Positions 25,301 to 39,826 of a stretch of DNA of 64,000 bases are shown here, one piece after another (within the stretch, counting starts at the first letter, position 1; each line of letters opens with the position of its first letter). Source of the stretch: Ifrita kowaldi (Eukaryota; Chordata; Aves; Passeriformes; Cinclosomatidae). The notes beneath the pieces were generated by a model, which saw only the letters and a program-made list of their open reading frames with translations, was not told the origin of the DNA and searched no databases. The translations under genes and the position numbers were made by a program. The DNA is taken from contig VZRS01000476.1 of NCBI GenBank assembly GCA_013398055.1, forward strand, positions 604,905 through 668,904. The letters run 5' to 3'.

Positions 25301-27895
25301 CACCAAAAATTGTTCATGCTGATGTGAAATTATAAAAGTAGAAAATCAAAGGAAGCTGCAAAGTCAAAATATCTTCTAAAATATTTGCTTCTTCCGCCAG
25401 TTAACTTTTATAATCCAACTGCTTCTTTCATCTGTTCAGATACATTTTCTTCCATGTGACATGCCACTTGGGTAAATGACAACAGCCAACTGAATGTCCT
25501 AGTTTACCTACTTCCTATGTGAAAAAAAACCCTAAACTTACTTAGTGGGTGCATTACTATCATCTTTTCTTAAAAAGAATGTGGCAACCAAAGAAGCAGA
25601 AAGAGAAACATTTTAACGAGCTGAACCATCTCTAATGAAGAAACCTTGACATCTCTTCAGCCTCCTCTTTTGTCAAACCATTGACGCATTTTAATAATAG
25701 TTTTAAGGATATGTATTTCCATTATTTTATTAAAACTAAGGAAAATCTAACAATTAATTTTAAGACCACGTCTGTGATTTTAGGAAAAAGGAATCTTTTA
25801 AAAACATAATGGTAAAGTAGTCTATATTAAAATAAATCTTGCAAGAGCTGCAGCTAAATCAAGACATAATAGATTAAATTATTCAGAGCAGTTTGTCAAG
25901 TATACTTAATGCAAGACACAGGTCACAAAAGAGACTCACACAGACTTTTTTTATCTTGTTACACTGTAGCTGAAATCCCTACAAATATGCAGTGTAAGGT
26001 GTGTGTGTGGGGAGGGTGTGTTGTTTGAGTATTTCCAAATAGTGACTCCTACCTGGGGAAAAGAAAACATGCAGTATTCAGAGTTCCAAAAATACTTATC
26101 TCCTCATCCTTATCTAACAAAGCCAGAGAAGTATTTAACACAGACTTAGTGAGAAAAAAAGCTATCTGATGGTTTAGGTTGTTCAGAAATACCTCCTTTC
26201 TGGCTGCATGCTCTCCCTGAACTACATGTTGGCAGGTTCATGAGTCAAGGTAGGAATTTTATTGACATCAACTATTAAGATGGCTATTTGGAAAAGATAA
26301 TGGGGACAGACCAGGACATTGAAATACCCTGCTAAACCACAGCAAAGAGCAGGACAGAACTGTCTACTATCCTCCTCAGGACAATTTTTGTTGGTATTTA
26401 TTTTGACAACAAGCAATTTAGAAAAACTCTCTCCACAAAATACCAGCCGGACATCTCAATCCAGCCAGTGCTGATTAGTTTACTGCAGACATCTCTGCTG
26501 GAACTATTGACTTTTCATTTTCAGCTTATGCACCTGTAGCAACAACAGCCGTGGGGACAAGCCAGAGACCACGGCGTGACCAGCCTCCAGAAGAAGTGCT
26601 GGGAACACTCCATCTCCTAATGCTCCCCAACAAAGAATGGATGTCTGTCTCATAAATCTGCTTTAGGTAAACAGAAGCTATTGGTAACTGGATGAATTGT
26701 AAAAATGAGTGACATACTCTGCTGCCATGATCTACAATAATCTTCAATCTACACTAACCGTATCAAGCAAATTCTGTTAATAACATAATTAGTTCATTAC
26801 GGGTAATTAATTAAGTCCAGAAGAAACCAGCCACATCTGCCAACTCAACATTCACTCCACAGTAGAGTGAAATAGGAATGAAATGCTATTTTTCTTCCTA
26901 GTAGGAAGACATTCTTATAGTTCTTCTATCACATGGATATGAACATTTCCATCTTCCAAAAAAATTATTTGGACAGTTTGCTTGACTAAGAGGGCCAGAG
27001 TGCTCATACTTTTTTGGTCTAGTCAAAAGGAAAAAAAAAAATTGTTTAATGGAAATCTATGCAAGAAAAATATTTGTAGAGTGTTGAGCAGATACTGAAA
27101 AATTATTATGACTGACAAATCAAAACAAATTTAGCAAAATAAATTTCTATATTCAAGATGATCAGGCTCTTCTGTCATTTTCTTTCAGTCACATATGCCA
27201 CCCAGGTGATTTTTAAAGAACAGCATAAAATTAATCACATGTTTGTTTAAATATTTGAATACATATACACTTAAATACAGAAATAGATTTGGTGCATTTG
27301 TTGTGATTTTTTTGCCTGTAAAATCATGATTCTCTTTCAAAAGTTAGTTACTTTTCATGCAGATTCTAAAGCACATTGATTCCAAAATAGCAACATAATT
27401 TGAGTGTACTTGTGCCAATGTTTTCTGCTTTGTGAAAAGCAACACTGAACTTGATCAGCATCAGTCTCCTGCAATCCTAAGCAGCCCTGAAACACACTTT
27501 ATTGCAGAAAGATTCACAGGGCATCTCCATGAGCCATAAACCACTCCCTCACACAGCACGTGAGAAAGCTTGCTCTCTATATCCACTCTCTTCACCGCAT
27601 TCAACTAGGATGGTTTGATATTATAATCCTTCTATTTCTATTGGGACTGGGAATCTGGAGTAGACGTTCTACACACCTGAGCTAGGGAAGACAAGCGAAT
27701 CATTAAATTCCAAGACAGTCGGCCCAAGTTCCCTCTGTGTTCAGCGGGGAGCACTGTAGGCAGAGGGCAAACCACATCATCCTTCTACAGGCACCTAAGG
27801 CAGGTTATGAGTGCTGTCCTCCAGAGGTGCCTACTTCCCTCCACAGGCTAAAGGGAGCCTAGGGTTAAATGTGATGTTCAGAGTTAAAATTAATT

Positions 27896-27908
27896 AAAAA
27901 AAAAAAAA
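27896..27908. repeat. Poly(A), 13 bases
   Basis: A homopolymer run after TTAATT. No adjacent source sequence is recognisable. Confidence 0.9.
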
Positions 27909-29012
27909 TCCCTGCACTGCAAATAGCGACTCCAAAGTTTTACTCGGAGTTTTCAGTACTGCCTCCTTTTCAAGTGCAGGCAGCAGCTATAGTAACCTGT
28001 CAGACCATGTAAAGCCCATCCTGCAACTCTGAAATACTACAGAGGAGAACAAGCTGGAAAAAGCATCAGAACTATTTAGACTAATTTAATATTTATTGCT
28101 ATTTTAAACTGGGTGTTTCAAAGGAAGCAAAGAACTTCAGAACACTGAACTGATTTGGAAAGAAACGGGCCTAGAACAAAAGTTATGTTTCATGGATTTA
28201 AGGCAACTCTTGAAAAATGCAGAAACACAGAAATAAGATGGTGTAGAAAGTAACAGAAACATTAGCATGTTGAGGGCCATGTTCTTAATGGACAGGTGAC
28301 ATTTCCATTACAGAAGAAAAATTAAAAAGTCCTAAAATGGAAAGCATTGATCTCAAGATTGGCATACAAGCTGTCACAAAGCAATCTCAAGTAATGTATG
28401 GGCAACAGAGCCGGATGGACTGAGAGGAGCCTGAGAGGAACTCTTCATCACAGACCTCAGGAGGAGTTTTTCTTTAAGAGTTTGAGAACAACATACTTGA
28501 CTCTAAAAGAGCAGTCTTCAAAAGCTTCAACATGTGTAGGTGGCAAGCAACTAAACAGAACAACTCAGAACAGAAATCTCCCTTTGGAAACACTGGAAGG
28601 GGAAAGTAGGAGATGAATCTTGAAGCAGATTTTTAGGAAACTGAGCATGGACTTGAAAAAGTTTACAGAGTCCGTGGAGGTCACTGAGCAGTTGATGAGA
28701 AGTCTGAAGTACAATGATGCAGGAAAGAGAGGAATCAGGTTGCACAATGTGGAATTATTGACTGGGAGAAACTAAGGGTAGTAAATTCTCCTCCTCTGGA
28801 AAACAAAGTTTCATGACACCTCAACAATCTGTATAGCTGCTCATCACCCGTACCATTAGCAACAGTACAATCCCTAAGGGATAACAGGCACATCTCATCT
28901 TCCAAATATTGCATTTTCTAACCTTTGCATACATTCAGGTTTTCCAGAAAACTGCATTGCCAAATGCACAAGTAAACTTATTGATGAATTCTTAATTGTT
29001 TGACATGGACAA

Positions 29013-29028
29013 TTTTTTTTTTTTTTTT
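29013..29028. repeat. Poly(T), 16 bases
   Basis: An uninterrupted T run. It could be the reversed tail of an old minus-oriented retrocopy, but nothing identifiable lies beside it. Confidence 0.9.
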
Positions 29029-30152
29029 CAAAAAGAAACAGAGACTCCACAAAAACATTTGAGGTGTAAGGTTGCATTAGACAGGCACATCTTTGATATT
29101 TAATGTCTTTTTCAGTTATCATTAAAAACTTGGATCCTTTTCCTCACATAATATGAAGTCTTTTCAGGTCCTAAAGATTTGAACTCAGACACTCAGAACA
29201 ACACTGGGATTTGTAGATTGTTTTGCTGAATTATGCTTCCCCTGTAACTTAGGGTTTGTTTCATGTGATTATAACAGCCATTTATTTCAAACATATACAT
29301 TAACTGTAGAGAAATTAATTGTGAATAAGGAAAAAAACCTCAGAGGAGCCAATTTTTTATTATTTTGAAAATTTAGTGGAATTAGACAAAACAACACACC
29401 TGTCTGCAGTGCAACAATTAGCAAGTTTCTGAGGAAAGCTCTTGACCATGAATGATTTAACCTGGAAAACAACCAAATTCAAGCTGTGTTTTTTTCAGTG
29501 ACAACAGTTGAGGCCCATATGCTACTTTCTGCTCATACCTAAAAATAACTTAACCATTCCCTGAAGCAGTTATAAAGCCAGGTCACCCCATTTTAACCAA
29601 TATGTAATCTAACCAATGGGTACAATACCTTTCCTACTTCTTTGTAGTTGGATTAATACTTGTGTTTATACCCATTTACTACTGCTTAGTGGAGCAATGT
29701 GAAATGGAACAACATCACCATAACAGGCTGAACACTTCTCGTGCTATGGCATCCTAGAGACAAATCAGTAAAACTTTCTTCAAGGTGGTAAAAGTTTGTA
29801 TCTTCTGAGCCAGAGAGGGGAACAGAACCCAAGTGTCACATCCAGAAGGAAAACATTACCAAGTGGGATACTGAATAAAAATGCTGTCTATAGGCTGGGT
29901 TTTTTACCACCTATCCTTGGCATGAAAGTGAGGATTCTGTACCTGAAGAGAGGGTTCGAGTCTGCAGCCCTGGTGAAGGAAGGCACTTTCCCATGCAGAA
30001 AAACTAAGCAGATGATAAGCACAAATCCTTCTCTCTCCAGGACATCCAGCTCCCTAAGCAAGCAAAGCAGGCGTGCTGGTGTCTGTGTCCCTGACTGAGC
30101 ACACAGCCATCTCATGCAGAGAGTACCTCACTTGACCTCAAGGCACCAAAAT

Positions 30153-30183
30153 TGAGCACTGCAATCTGTGGTTGCAGTGCTCA
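30153..30183. other. Perfect 12-bp hairpin with 7-nt loop
   Basis: TGAGCACTGCAA (30153-30164), loop TCTGTGG, then TTGCAGTGCTCA (30172-30183). The stem is balanced in GC and pairing stops outside it. It is shorter than a typical microRNA precursor. Function is unknown. Confidence 0.97.
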
Positions 30184-32970
30184 CCCAATGGTAAACTGAG
30201 TCCTTAAAAGACTTGGCGTGATAAAAATTGAAGCTGTATTAGGAAACATGTTCCCTACTAATGGCTAAACTATTCAAGCATCTTTGGTCTCCTCCTTTGA
30301 GAGACACCAACCCAAATACCTATAACCAGTACCTGCTGGTTCCCTCCAGTTGCTGCAGCTGCAAAAATAAAGCATTAGAAATAGCAGCCTTCTCAGGCAA
30401 GATTGCTTATTGGCATTCCTGGCACACCTCACTTGCACGGTCCACAAAATGTGTTCATTAACAGCTAACAAAACAGCAGAAGGAGGCTTTCTTCAAATGT
30501 TCCATTCCTTCCTGAGCACAGGGGGAGTCCTCCAAACATTTCACCAATTTATCAAAGAAAAGGCCCACCTTCTAGCAGGACAGACATATTTCACTGCATT
30601 TTGTTGCTAGGCAGTCCTCTGCATTTAACTGCAATTATTTATTTATTTGAACTTCCTTTTCCATCCTCCCTACCAAGATGCTTGTGGTGTTGAATAAACA
30701 ACTGTACAATAAAAACAGCATAAAAGCAGAAGGGCAAAATATTTAAGAGCAAAATTAACAGTTGTCACCAGAGGTAAGGATGAGATGGCAAACAGAAACC
30801 AAAATAACTGAACTCCAGGGGGGCAGGGAGAAACACAGCAATTTTTTAAAAGAGAAGTCAGGCTGCTAAGATAGACAGAGAGATAGCAATGAGATAAACC
30901 AACCAAGTGGTGAGACCCCCTATGTGAGACTGCCCAAAACAAACATTTCAAGACTCTTATTTAGTTGAGGAGCTGTGAATACTCAGAAGTCCATGACCTT
31001 CTTTTTCTTCAAGGTTCTTGAACATTTACTATATATATAACAAGTATTTATGATTTAAAACAAGTCCATTCAGGCAGATTTTGACAGGATTGCTTGTGAC
31101 ATGTCTGAGAAAAATGCATTACTTTAAACAGTCTGAGGAAATGAGCCTAGCAGATTCAGTTTATCATGCCACAAAACTTCATCTGCTTTATGAAAGACAT
31201 ACATGGAAGGTGAAAAAAACCACATTTCTTTGAACTTGCTTAGATAACTCAAGATAACTCAAAATCTCAAGAATGTCTGCTGTGCTCTCTAGACCAATAG
31301 AGCACCCAGTGTTTAGCAACAGGGACTTCTCTGTGCCCTACACAATTTTCTCTCTTTCACTCTGAATGCTTACAACTTTTTTCAACTGTTTTCCTGCTCT
31401 CTAACCTATTTCTTAATGATTTAAGACTAAACATTACTTGAAGTTAGATCAAGGTTCCAAACTTTTTCTTGCATTTTTTGAAAGTAACCAGAATTTTTTT
31501 CCCCTTTACTGTCTTCTCAAGAATTCACCCTGTGAACTTCCTTGTTTAATCTGATGCATCATTATTATTCTTGTAACTATTAACAGTAAGACATACTAAT
31601 TATGGTATCAAATATAATTAGTTATCTATCAATTTCACATCTACAAGTTCTTGATCACATCTGATGTCTGCTATACACACTGGAGAGTCAAACCAGAAAT
31701 GAGTGCCTAGCACAACTACGTCATTTGGTATGAAAGGCTTTCGATGTTACCAGGTTAGCCCAGTTTGTAGACACTTCTGAAAAATCCAATATACTAGAGG
31801 TTTCCTTTTCAAATGTAGTAAGCACTGATGTCCCTTATCCCAACCAGACAAGATACCCTGCCTGAGAAAAGAAGTGCTCCTTATTATTTGTTAATCCCAC
31901 ATCAACAGCAGTAACTACAGCCCATAAAAAGTCATTTCAGCTCAGGATCAAAACAGATCAAGTTTCTTGTCCTGGAAATCTAGTAACTTGGAATGTGCTT
32001 TGGTTCCAGAAAAGTTACATGATGAGCAGCTAAAAGAGAAATTTTGATTTTTTAATGTATTCTTGGTGACATCTGAAATTGGCAGATGCCTTATTGTTGC
32101 CAATAATAAACTTATTATTATTGCTTTATACTTACATGGTAAGCATTTAGAGTATTTTTCTGATTCCGCTATCTTTCAGAATTCCTGGGTCTTCAAACAA
32201 CTCAGCATATGATATTCTAACAGAGCCTTACATTGAATTAATGGTTAACAAACATGTTCCTTAGGGTTTTAAAATACTTGTTATGACAGCATTTCGCCTT
32301 CTTGTAGCAACAATCGGTGATTACTTGAACAGAGAATGCCTGCCACTATGGCAGTAACTTATTTTGATTGTGATTTCAAAGATGTAAATATGCCTCAAGG
32401 CTTGGAAAATTGATACAAATTTAATAAACATGGATATAAATAGCTCACTAAATAACTTCTATAGATCAGTTCTCTACAGATTTCAAGGCAATGCCCTCAA
32501 TAAAGACAGAGAGCTGACTCTATGGGCCAGCAAGCTCTGTCAGAATTAAAAAAACCCCCACATTTCAAGGGTTCAGTATGCTGGTGATGCCAGATTATGA
32601 ATTTAAGAGAGAGAGTTGAATATTGAGAACACTTGCTCCGTGTATAACACTCCAGTATGTGCTGAGGATTAGGTAGTTAACAAATTGAGGAAGATTAATA
32701 CATTCAACAACATACTGCTGGAATATATACAACTTTTTTTTGATTCTGACTAATGTGACAACTTATACACTTGGACTCACATAGAAGAAGAGATCTGAAG
32801 ATTAAATCATAGCTCCATGCTTTAAAAACAGTGGTTATTTAACTATTACCTATAGAAAATTCCAAAAGTTAAAAGGAAGATTAAAGTCTGAACAAGATAA
32901 AATACTTGAAGGAAAAGTGGAAAGGACTTCCTTACGCCAACATAACTTCCTTTATTTTTCTTCCTAAATG

Positions 32971-33440
32971 TCACAGAATCACAGAATAAGCTGAGTTGGA
33001 AGGGACCCACAATGATCATCAAGTCCAACTCCTGGCCCTGCACAGGACAGCACCAAGAGTCACACCATGTGCCTGAGAGCGTTGTCCAAATGCTTCTTGA
33101 ACTCTGTCAGGTTTGGTGCTGTGACCACTTCCCTAGGGAGCCGTTCCAGTGCCCAACCACCCTCTGAATGAAGGACCCTTTTTTTAAAACCCAACCTAAA
33201 CCTACCCTGACACAACTTCAAGTCATTCCCTCGGGTCCTGTCTCTGGTTATCACAGAGAAGAGATCAGTGCCTGTCCTTCCTCTTCCTCTTACGAAGAAG
33301 TTGCAACTGCAATGAGGTCTCCCCTCAGTCTCCTGCAGGATGAACAGATCGAGTGACCTCAGCCGCGCCTCACATGGCTTCCCTTAAGGCCCTTCACCAT
33401 CCTCATTGCCCTCCTTTGGACACTCTCTAATAGTTTAATA
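32971..33440 (-). mobile_element. CR1 LINE 3' fragment (about 470 bp)
   Basis: Minus-oriented and well preserved. The plus strand starts TCACAGAATCACAGAATAAG, followed by GTTGGAAGGGACCCACAATG, GCACCAAGAGTCACACCATG, CCACTTCCCTAGGGAGCCGT and the upstream segments AGTCATTCCCTCGGGTCCTG and CATTGCCCTCCTTTGGACAC. It is the best preserved of the minus-oriented copies and probably the youngest. The minus-strand frame 33060-33254 (FRLGFKKRVLHSEGGWALERLP) is CR1-derived. Confidence 0.93.
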
Positions 33441-33704
33441 TATTCCTTATATTTATCTTATCTTTTTTATATTTCTTGTGTTAATGTCATCATAGTCTGC
33501 ATAAGTACCAGCATATGCTATACAAAATATACCTGGGTGATATACATGTAACGGGTTTAAATATTTCTTTCAGTGAAAGTGATCAAAAAGGTTTTGATTA
33601 TATAAGAAAAGCTGCATCAATGTAAATTTATTAGAAAAAATAAGTTAAACAAAGAACTATTAAAATTTCCTTTTATCAAAAACTATTTCTTCCCTAAGCT
33701 TTGT

Positions 33705-34660
33705 ATATGCACCATGAAGTAGACCCAAATGTCTTTGTAAGAACCTCTCAGCCTGCAAATGTTGTCAGAGATGAAGCCCTGCTGCCGGAATGGCAGCCAG
33801 CCATGGCAGCAGCACAGGGAATGCTCTCCTGTCAGGAATTCCTAACACAACTTTACTCCACCACAAAGCACCAAGATTGCAGCACACCCAAGGAACACGC
33901 TCTGCCTTTGTGGTGGATCTGCCCACGTGCACCAGGGCAACACATTCAGAGTATGTCAGAACTTACGTGTGTGTATGCTGTGACTATGGGTTGCATTCCC
34001 CCACGCATTTGGCCCTTCAGATTACTTTTAAAACCAATGACTCTGACACTGATGAAGTTTCCAGGTACTCCAAATGCTGCTTAGGTTTACTTTTGCCTGC
34101 TTTTTGGCTTACTGCCTTTCTCACCAGCCTTGAGTCAATCTCCCACTGGACTTACAAAGCAAGGATTCTCTCTACTCTACTCTACTGTCTGCAACATATA
34201 AGAGAAAACCAGACAAGTAACCCAGTAACCATTACTCGCCAAGGGGTCTAAGGCATCTAAAGGACTAGCTTCAAGACCGATTTGCTGCTGTCAGTCACAA
34301 AAACCTCGTCTAATCTAGCAAGTATCCGAATCTACCCAACTCAGGCTGGGGCTGAACTATGTAACATCTAACTCCCTTCTGAGCCCTCTTCAGCTGTTAA
34401 TGTGTAGGACCCAGTCCTCCTGCCAAGGAGAAACCAAGGGACTGATAACCCTACTCAGGCCGTGGGAAAGCAGTTTTAAATCCCTGGTTAGTTTGAGAGA
34501 GGCTGAAGTCCCTTATGTGCCAAGGCACGCCCGCTGTGAGGCAGCTCGGGCATCTGAAGCTGGCCTGTTTTCAACCCATGCCAACAGAGCTGCTCCAGTT
34601 TACACGGAATGCTTGAATGCATTCACTGTGACAGTCTGTACCTCATGAGCTCAGGTCAGC
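33705..34660. other. GC-richer block of unknown origin
   Basis: About 950 bp are visibly richer in GC than the surroundings, starting shortly after the AT-rich flank of a CR1 copy. Two overlapping plus frames (33701-34084, 127 codons; 33790-34251, 153 codons) and one at 34400-34648 occur, but they share no recognised domain and overlap in different frames. A (TCTAC)n mini-tract lies at about 34172-34188. No LTR ends, poly(A) tail or splice logic was found. It could be an old repeat, a conserved noncoding block or a non-recognised retrocopy. Confidence 0.4.
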
Positions 34661-35987
34661 GCCCTAAAAATGGACAAATTCATCATTCTGTGTCTATTCA
34701 GAAGAAGACAGAAATACTCACTTGAGTAGAAGTGGGACCTCTTCTTGCTGTTGCCCCTTCACATTGCCAGCTCTTCCACTGTTCCCCGTTACCTTAAATC
34801 CCACAGATTGATCCTTTCTACTGAGAGCAATGAATTTTCTTCTACTATTTCCAACTGCTTTGTTTATCATCTAATGCATGTCTTCTCATACAAGTTGGGT
34901 GCAGCTCCATAGAAATCAGTAGAGCAGTTTCATGTGGGACCAGTATTAGGCTTTTTTCTGTTAGCATTTTTATGGCTTAATCTTTTCAAGCATAACTTAA
35001 ATATTCTCAGATAACTCATAAAGTTCCTATACTCTCTAGCAGTATAAAAACAGTTGCATGCTACCAGTGCTTTAAGGAGATGAGAAATTCACCATTAAAT
35101 GTGTCCTTGCTCACACCTTTAATAAAATATTTTTAAACACTTTCACTGTTATTAATAGTAACAGCCATTTGTAATGTGATTCTTACTCATTGATCAGGAC
35201 CCTGCTGTGCATGGCACAGCAATGCCAAACATCCGTGTACCAAAGGGTTCATAATTTAAATATGAGAAGAGAAACCACACATCAATAAAGAGGAAGCAAA
35301 AGGAAAGAATAGAAGATTTATCTTCTACAATTATGTAAGTGGTGTTTTAGGAAAGGAGAAGAAAGCTTGCAAGGAATAGTAAGAAATAACCGTATGCAAG
35401 TAAAGAACAAGCACTGAATGTACAATCTGTGGTTTTATAAATATCTCCTATAACATGTAGTCGTGACAATAAGAGTCCTCACTGTATTAAGGTACAAGAT
35501 GTCATTTGTGTCTTGTTTTCATTTCTATACTGTTTGGTTTAATTTTCCAGTTGCTATATTAGACTTTTTGCTGTGTTTTAATTCTCAGGGGAAAGTTCTC
35601 TATTTTGTTTTCTCACTATCATTCTTTTCTTTTTTTTCTTTACATTGCCTTTAATAACTAAACCATATGCAATAAGGCTCTGACTTATTTAAAATATTAA
35701 CATCAAACAGTAATAAAATTGTGGATGATTGAAATAATTGAAGTTTGATAAATTATCACATAATGATATGTAAGAGAACTGTATAAAATGTTGTTTTCTT
35801 CCTCTTACAACCTTTTGTGCAAAGAAAGTCTCATTTCATCCTCTTCTTTTCTATAGGTATTTTGTTCATATGTATTATCTCAGAATTGCTTTAAATATTT
35901 TTAACTTGGAAATCCTACCATCCATTTCTGAGTTTTGATTGAATTGACATATTTCTCTTTGCTGTTTGGTTGGTTTTTGTCTGTTTG

Positions 35988-35999
35988 TTTTTTTTTTTT
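35988..35999. repeat. Poly(T), 12 bases, in a TTTG-rich tract
   Basis: A T run preceded by GGTTTTTGTCTGTTTG. Confidence 0.85.
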
Positions 36000-38270
36000 C
36001 CCCAAAAATGTGCAGAACTTACTGCACGGCATCATGCCACTACAAGAAATCTACTTTGGATTCAGATTTCAGAGAGATCAGCACATGGATACTGTATATA
36101 GGTTATGAATGACAGGATATTTCCTAATAGCTTCCTCAAAACTTGCATATATTTGCAGATCTGTGCTTAGTTCCACAAAGGAAGAAGACCTAGAAACTAA
36201 ATAGTGAAAATAGTGCTTTTTGTATGTGATCCTAATAAACAGAGTGACATCCAAGAAATCAGAAAATTTGTATCACATAGGAAAAAGCATCTTTTTGTAA
36301 AGACTAATTGCTTGCTCTAATGAACATATTTTGTTGCATCTGCAGTACTGTTGTTACTTCTAAGAACAGAAATCTCATCTCTCCCTACTTGATGTGATGT
36401 AGATTTAGACCCAGGCACGAGTCGTTTGAATGTCTCCTTTTCAGAAATCCATCTGGCTGGTTACATGGCAAATTTTTTACCTGCTGACCCCTCACTCTTC
36501 ATTTTTTTAACCCTGGCAAACTAAAATTTTGGTATTTTTGTCAGACAACTCTACTATTACCAATACTAGAAGAAATACAGAATATCTTGTACACTGGTAC
36601 TTGTCGATGTGTTTTCATAATTTCATATTGCAACTTTTATGTTATATTGCAAACTTGTCTCTACTCTCGTAAGTGTTTATATTACTTTTTCCAGTTCCGC
36701 TCTACAGCTAAAAAGCTAATTTCCTATTTACATCAGATGATATGTGGCCTTGGGTTAAAAGCACTGATTTAAATTCCACTGGTCTCTTATCTCAGAGTAC
36801 AGAAATGAGATGTTTAGAAGTGCTACACAGTAATGAAAACTTTGCACTATCAGTATTATAATTCTGTAAAATTTTTCGAGTGCAAAGATTTCACTAGTTG
36901 TCATATAATTTTGCCTGCAAACTGCTTCACTTCTAGCAGTTGATATTAAAAACCATAAAGACAACATTGCCTGCATCTTCTCAGTTCTCAGCTTGTGGAA
37001 TGACTAAGGGCAGCCTCAGCTCTGATGGATGAAATCTCCTTTCTTAAGGATCTCTTCCAAAAACATCATCTCTTCTCTTCCTCCATTGTAATGTATTGAA
37101 TTTCTTATCTCTCCTATCATTAACCATTAATCACCCTTCATGGTGCAACACTTAAAATCTGAGTAGATGGTTAGGAAATACCTAATGCATTCATACATAA
37201 AAGAAGAGAGACGGAGGAGAAAAACCAAAGGAGAAAAAACCCCATAACTCAGCTCCTGTATTATTCACAGGGAACAGGCTTTGAGATGGAGACTCTGACT
37301 TTTCCTTTTCCTCTGTGTTGATGCAGAGTACTCTGTCAAGTGACGTGGAAGCTGATAGGTAGGATACCATGTTTTATCACTCACCTGTACATGTCATACA
37401 GGTCAATGTCTTATCTCAACCTCATATTCCAAGGCATGGTGAGTTACAATAGTGCCAGTTTCCTCTGACAGCATTGGTTTACAACTGCACCCAATTTCAT
37501 ATCAGAAACAGCATGGTAGTATCAGCTTATCTAACTCAAGTCTTCCTTAGCTGTGAACTGCTTCTGCTTTCATTTCGCTTCAGATTCCTGTTGATGCAGA
37601 TCACAACAACCCCAAAGCAGGCAACAGCTGAATCTAATGAGTTCAGCAAGATTAACGACAACCTACAGGCTTTTCATTTGACTATAGCTGTTGTTCCTTG
37701 GGTCTTAGGTATGAAAGCATGAATAAACAAAGAGAAAAGGCATTTGTTGGATAAAAAGGAACATGCCCCCAACTTTCACTGAAAGACACCTGGATAAGTG
37801 AAAAAGAATGACTGAAATTTCTCTCCCACCAATATGCAGTCTCTCCAGCGCCAGACTAATGAGTGAAGGCAAATCACTGATGCAAGGACTATGCCCTACT
37901 GAGAATATGTACGTGGTGACTACAATTTTTAATATTTTCCTTTCCAGCACAGTTCAATGCTGGCTCATCTCTACTATCAAACCTCTTGCCTCTTTAGTTT
38001 TACAATTTAATAAAAATGTAATACATTGTCTTTCAATATCTTTCCTGTAAAAGTTTTATCACATATTTTGAACTAATACATGAGAGTGCCTTTTTTCATG
38101 TGTCAATTTTTTCATAAATTTAAGTCACTACAGTAAAATTCAAACATATTCTAAGCATTATGCCTATTGACTCAGTTCATTTGCCAAGTGATCAATGTGG
38201 TCATCAAAATGTTTGGCTGGGAAAATTATTCCTTCCTTTCTAGCTTATATGCACTAAGATCCAACAAGAA

Positions 38271-38321
38271 TTATATAAAAGATATATAAAAGACTATACA
38301 TAAAAGAGTTATATAAAAGAC
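38271..38321. repeat. Degenerate TATATAAAAGA repeat
   Basis: Three to four imperfect copies of TATATAAAAGA occur in 51 bp (TTATATAAAAGATATATAAA and onward). Confidence 0.75.
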
Positions 38322-39458
38322 TTTCTTCCTGTTTTCTAACTCTAATTCAGCAGCAACAGTGAGCCAAATGAAGACTTCTACTGATTAGATTTTTTCAATC
38401 AGGTGTTCTTCAGTAATTCTTTGGCATGGAAGTGGCCCTGCTGTGGTCTCCTGCTCAAGTGCTCACCAAGCACCAAATGGTTCAGCTTTAGAGAGCAGAG
38501 CAATGAGGATGGATTGTTAGAGCATGGTCCAGGCTTTAGTAAGGAACATACCATGAATATGACCAGCACTATTCTCCTCCATATGAATGCACCCACATTT
38601 TACCCTCTGATAATTTTTGTGTTTCAAAGCTTTCTATGATCAGAAAAGAGCCCCCCACAATTTTACTTTTCAAATGTAGCACATTTTTAACTTGTGCATG
38701 TGTTACTGCTCATGCTGTATCAAAAAAATTTTAAATCCCCTGGCTCAAAATTGTGCACTGTTTATTAGGACTGTAGTCTGGTTTTACATCACTTCTTTGA
38801 AAAGAATATATTAATGTAGTTTTATCTATGAATCCCTATACATGTAAGTTTATTCATTCAAGTTACTTCAGCGGAATTACGAGTAAAGAGGAAAGATCAC
38901 AAGATCTTTCTCTGCTCCTTTCACTACAAGATTAATTTCTCTGAATGAAGGGCTGGCAAGACCGTACCACATAAGTCCCTGCAAGCTGGCAGTGCAACAA
39001 ATTAATTTAAAATAAACAGGTCAACGAAAACCCAAAGTGGCAGTTGGCTCAGGTCACTGGCTGCTGTCCTCTTCTCCCCTACTCTCAAGCCCTTCACATA
39101 TATACTTGGCTATTCAGTGAACCCAGACTCTGAAAAATGTGCCCTTTGAACTCAGTTCTCAAAAAAAGCTTTCAGACTAGCAAAACCACCAATGCCCTCC
39201 TACAATACCATAGTGCACCTTCAAACCCATGGAAGGGGAAGATCGAGTTTTGTCATGGTATCACAAGTAGTGCCACAAGGATGAGCACGGGAGTCCAAGA
39301 TGTGAAAGAACAGTAAAATCAGTACCTGCACCTTCACTGACCTATCTTCAGCCTGCCATGTATAAATTCCACAATATGATCCAGCAGCATCACATATTTT
39401 ATCACTATCCAAAAAACTACAACCATGTGACTTTATTGCATGCCTGCACACTGCCTGA

Positions 39459-39609
39459 TTGGGTAGTCTCTATCCTTGCAGGTTTTTAAGACCTATTGGA
39501 TAAAGCCCTTAGTAAGCTTGTCTTGTATAAAGTCTTATAGCTGACTGTCCTTTGAGCAGGAAGTTGGACTAGAGGCCTCCTGAGGTCCCTTCCAGCTTAA
39601 GGTATCGTA
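39459..39609 (+). mobile_element. CR1 LINE 3' end fragment
   Basis: Plus-oriented CR1 terminus: TAGTCTCTATCCTTGCAGG, TTTTTAAGACCTATTGGATAAAGCCC, GAAGTTGGACTAGAGGCCTCC and TGAGGTCCCTTCCAGCTTAAGG. It is diverged, and only the last 150 bp are kept. Confidence 0.87.
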
Positions 39610-39826
39610 GCACACAGAACATACACAAATACGCCTCACCAATTCCACCTGTATAATGTCTTGGAATTTATGATGTCATAGCTCTACTGAGTTTCCAATA
39701 CCTCAAACTTTTGTCATATACACCAATATATATAAATCAATATATACCAATATGTAATTAAGATCAGGAGACATATAGCTCTGCATAATCACAGTTCTTA
39801 ATGTGGATAATCATATATACAACAGC

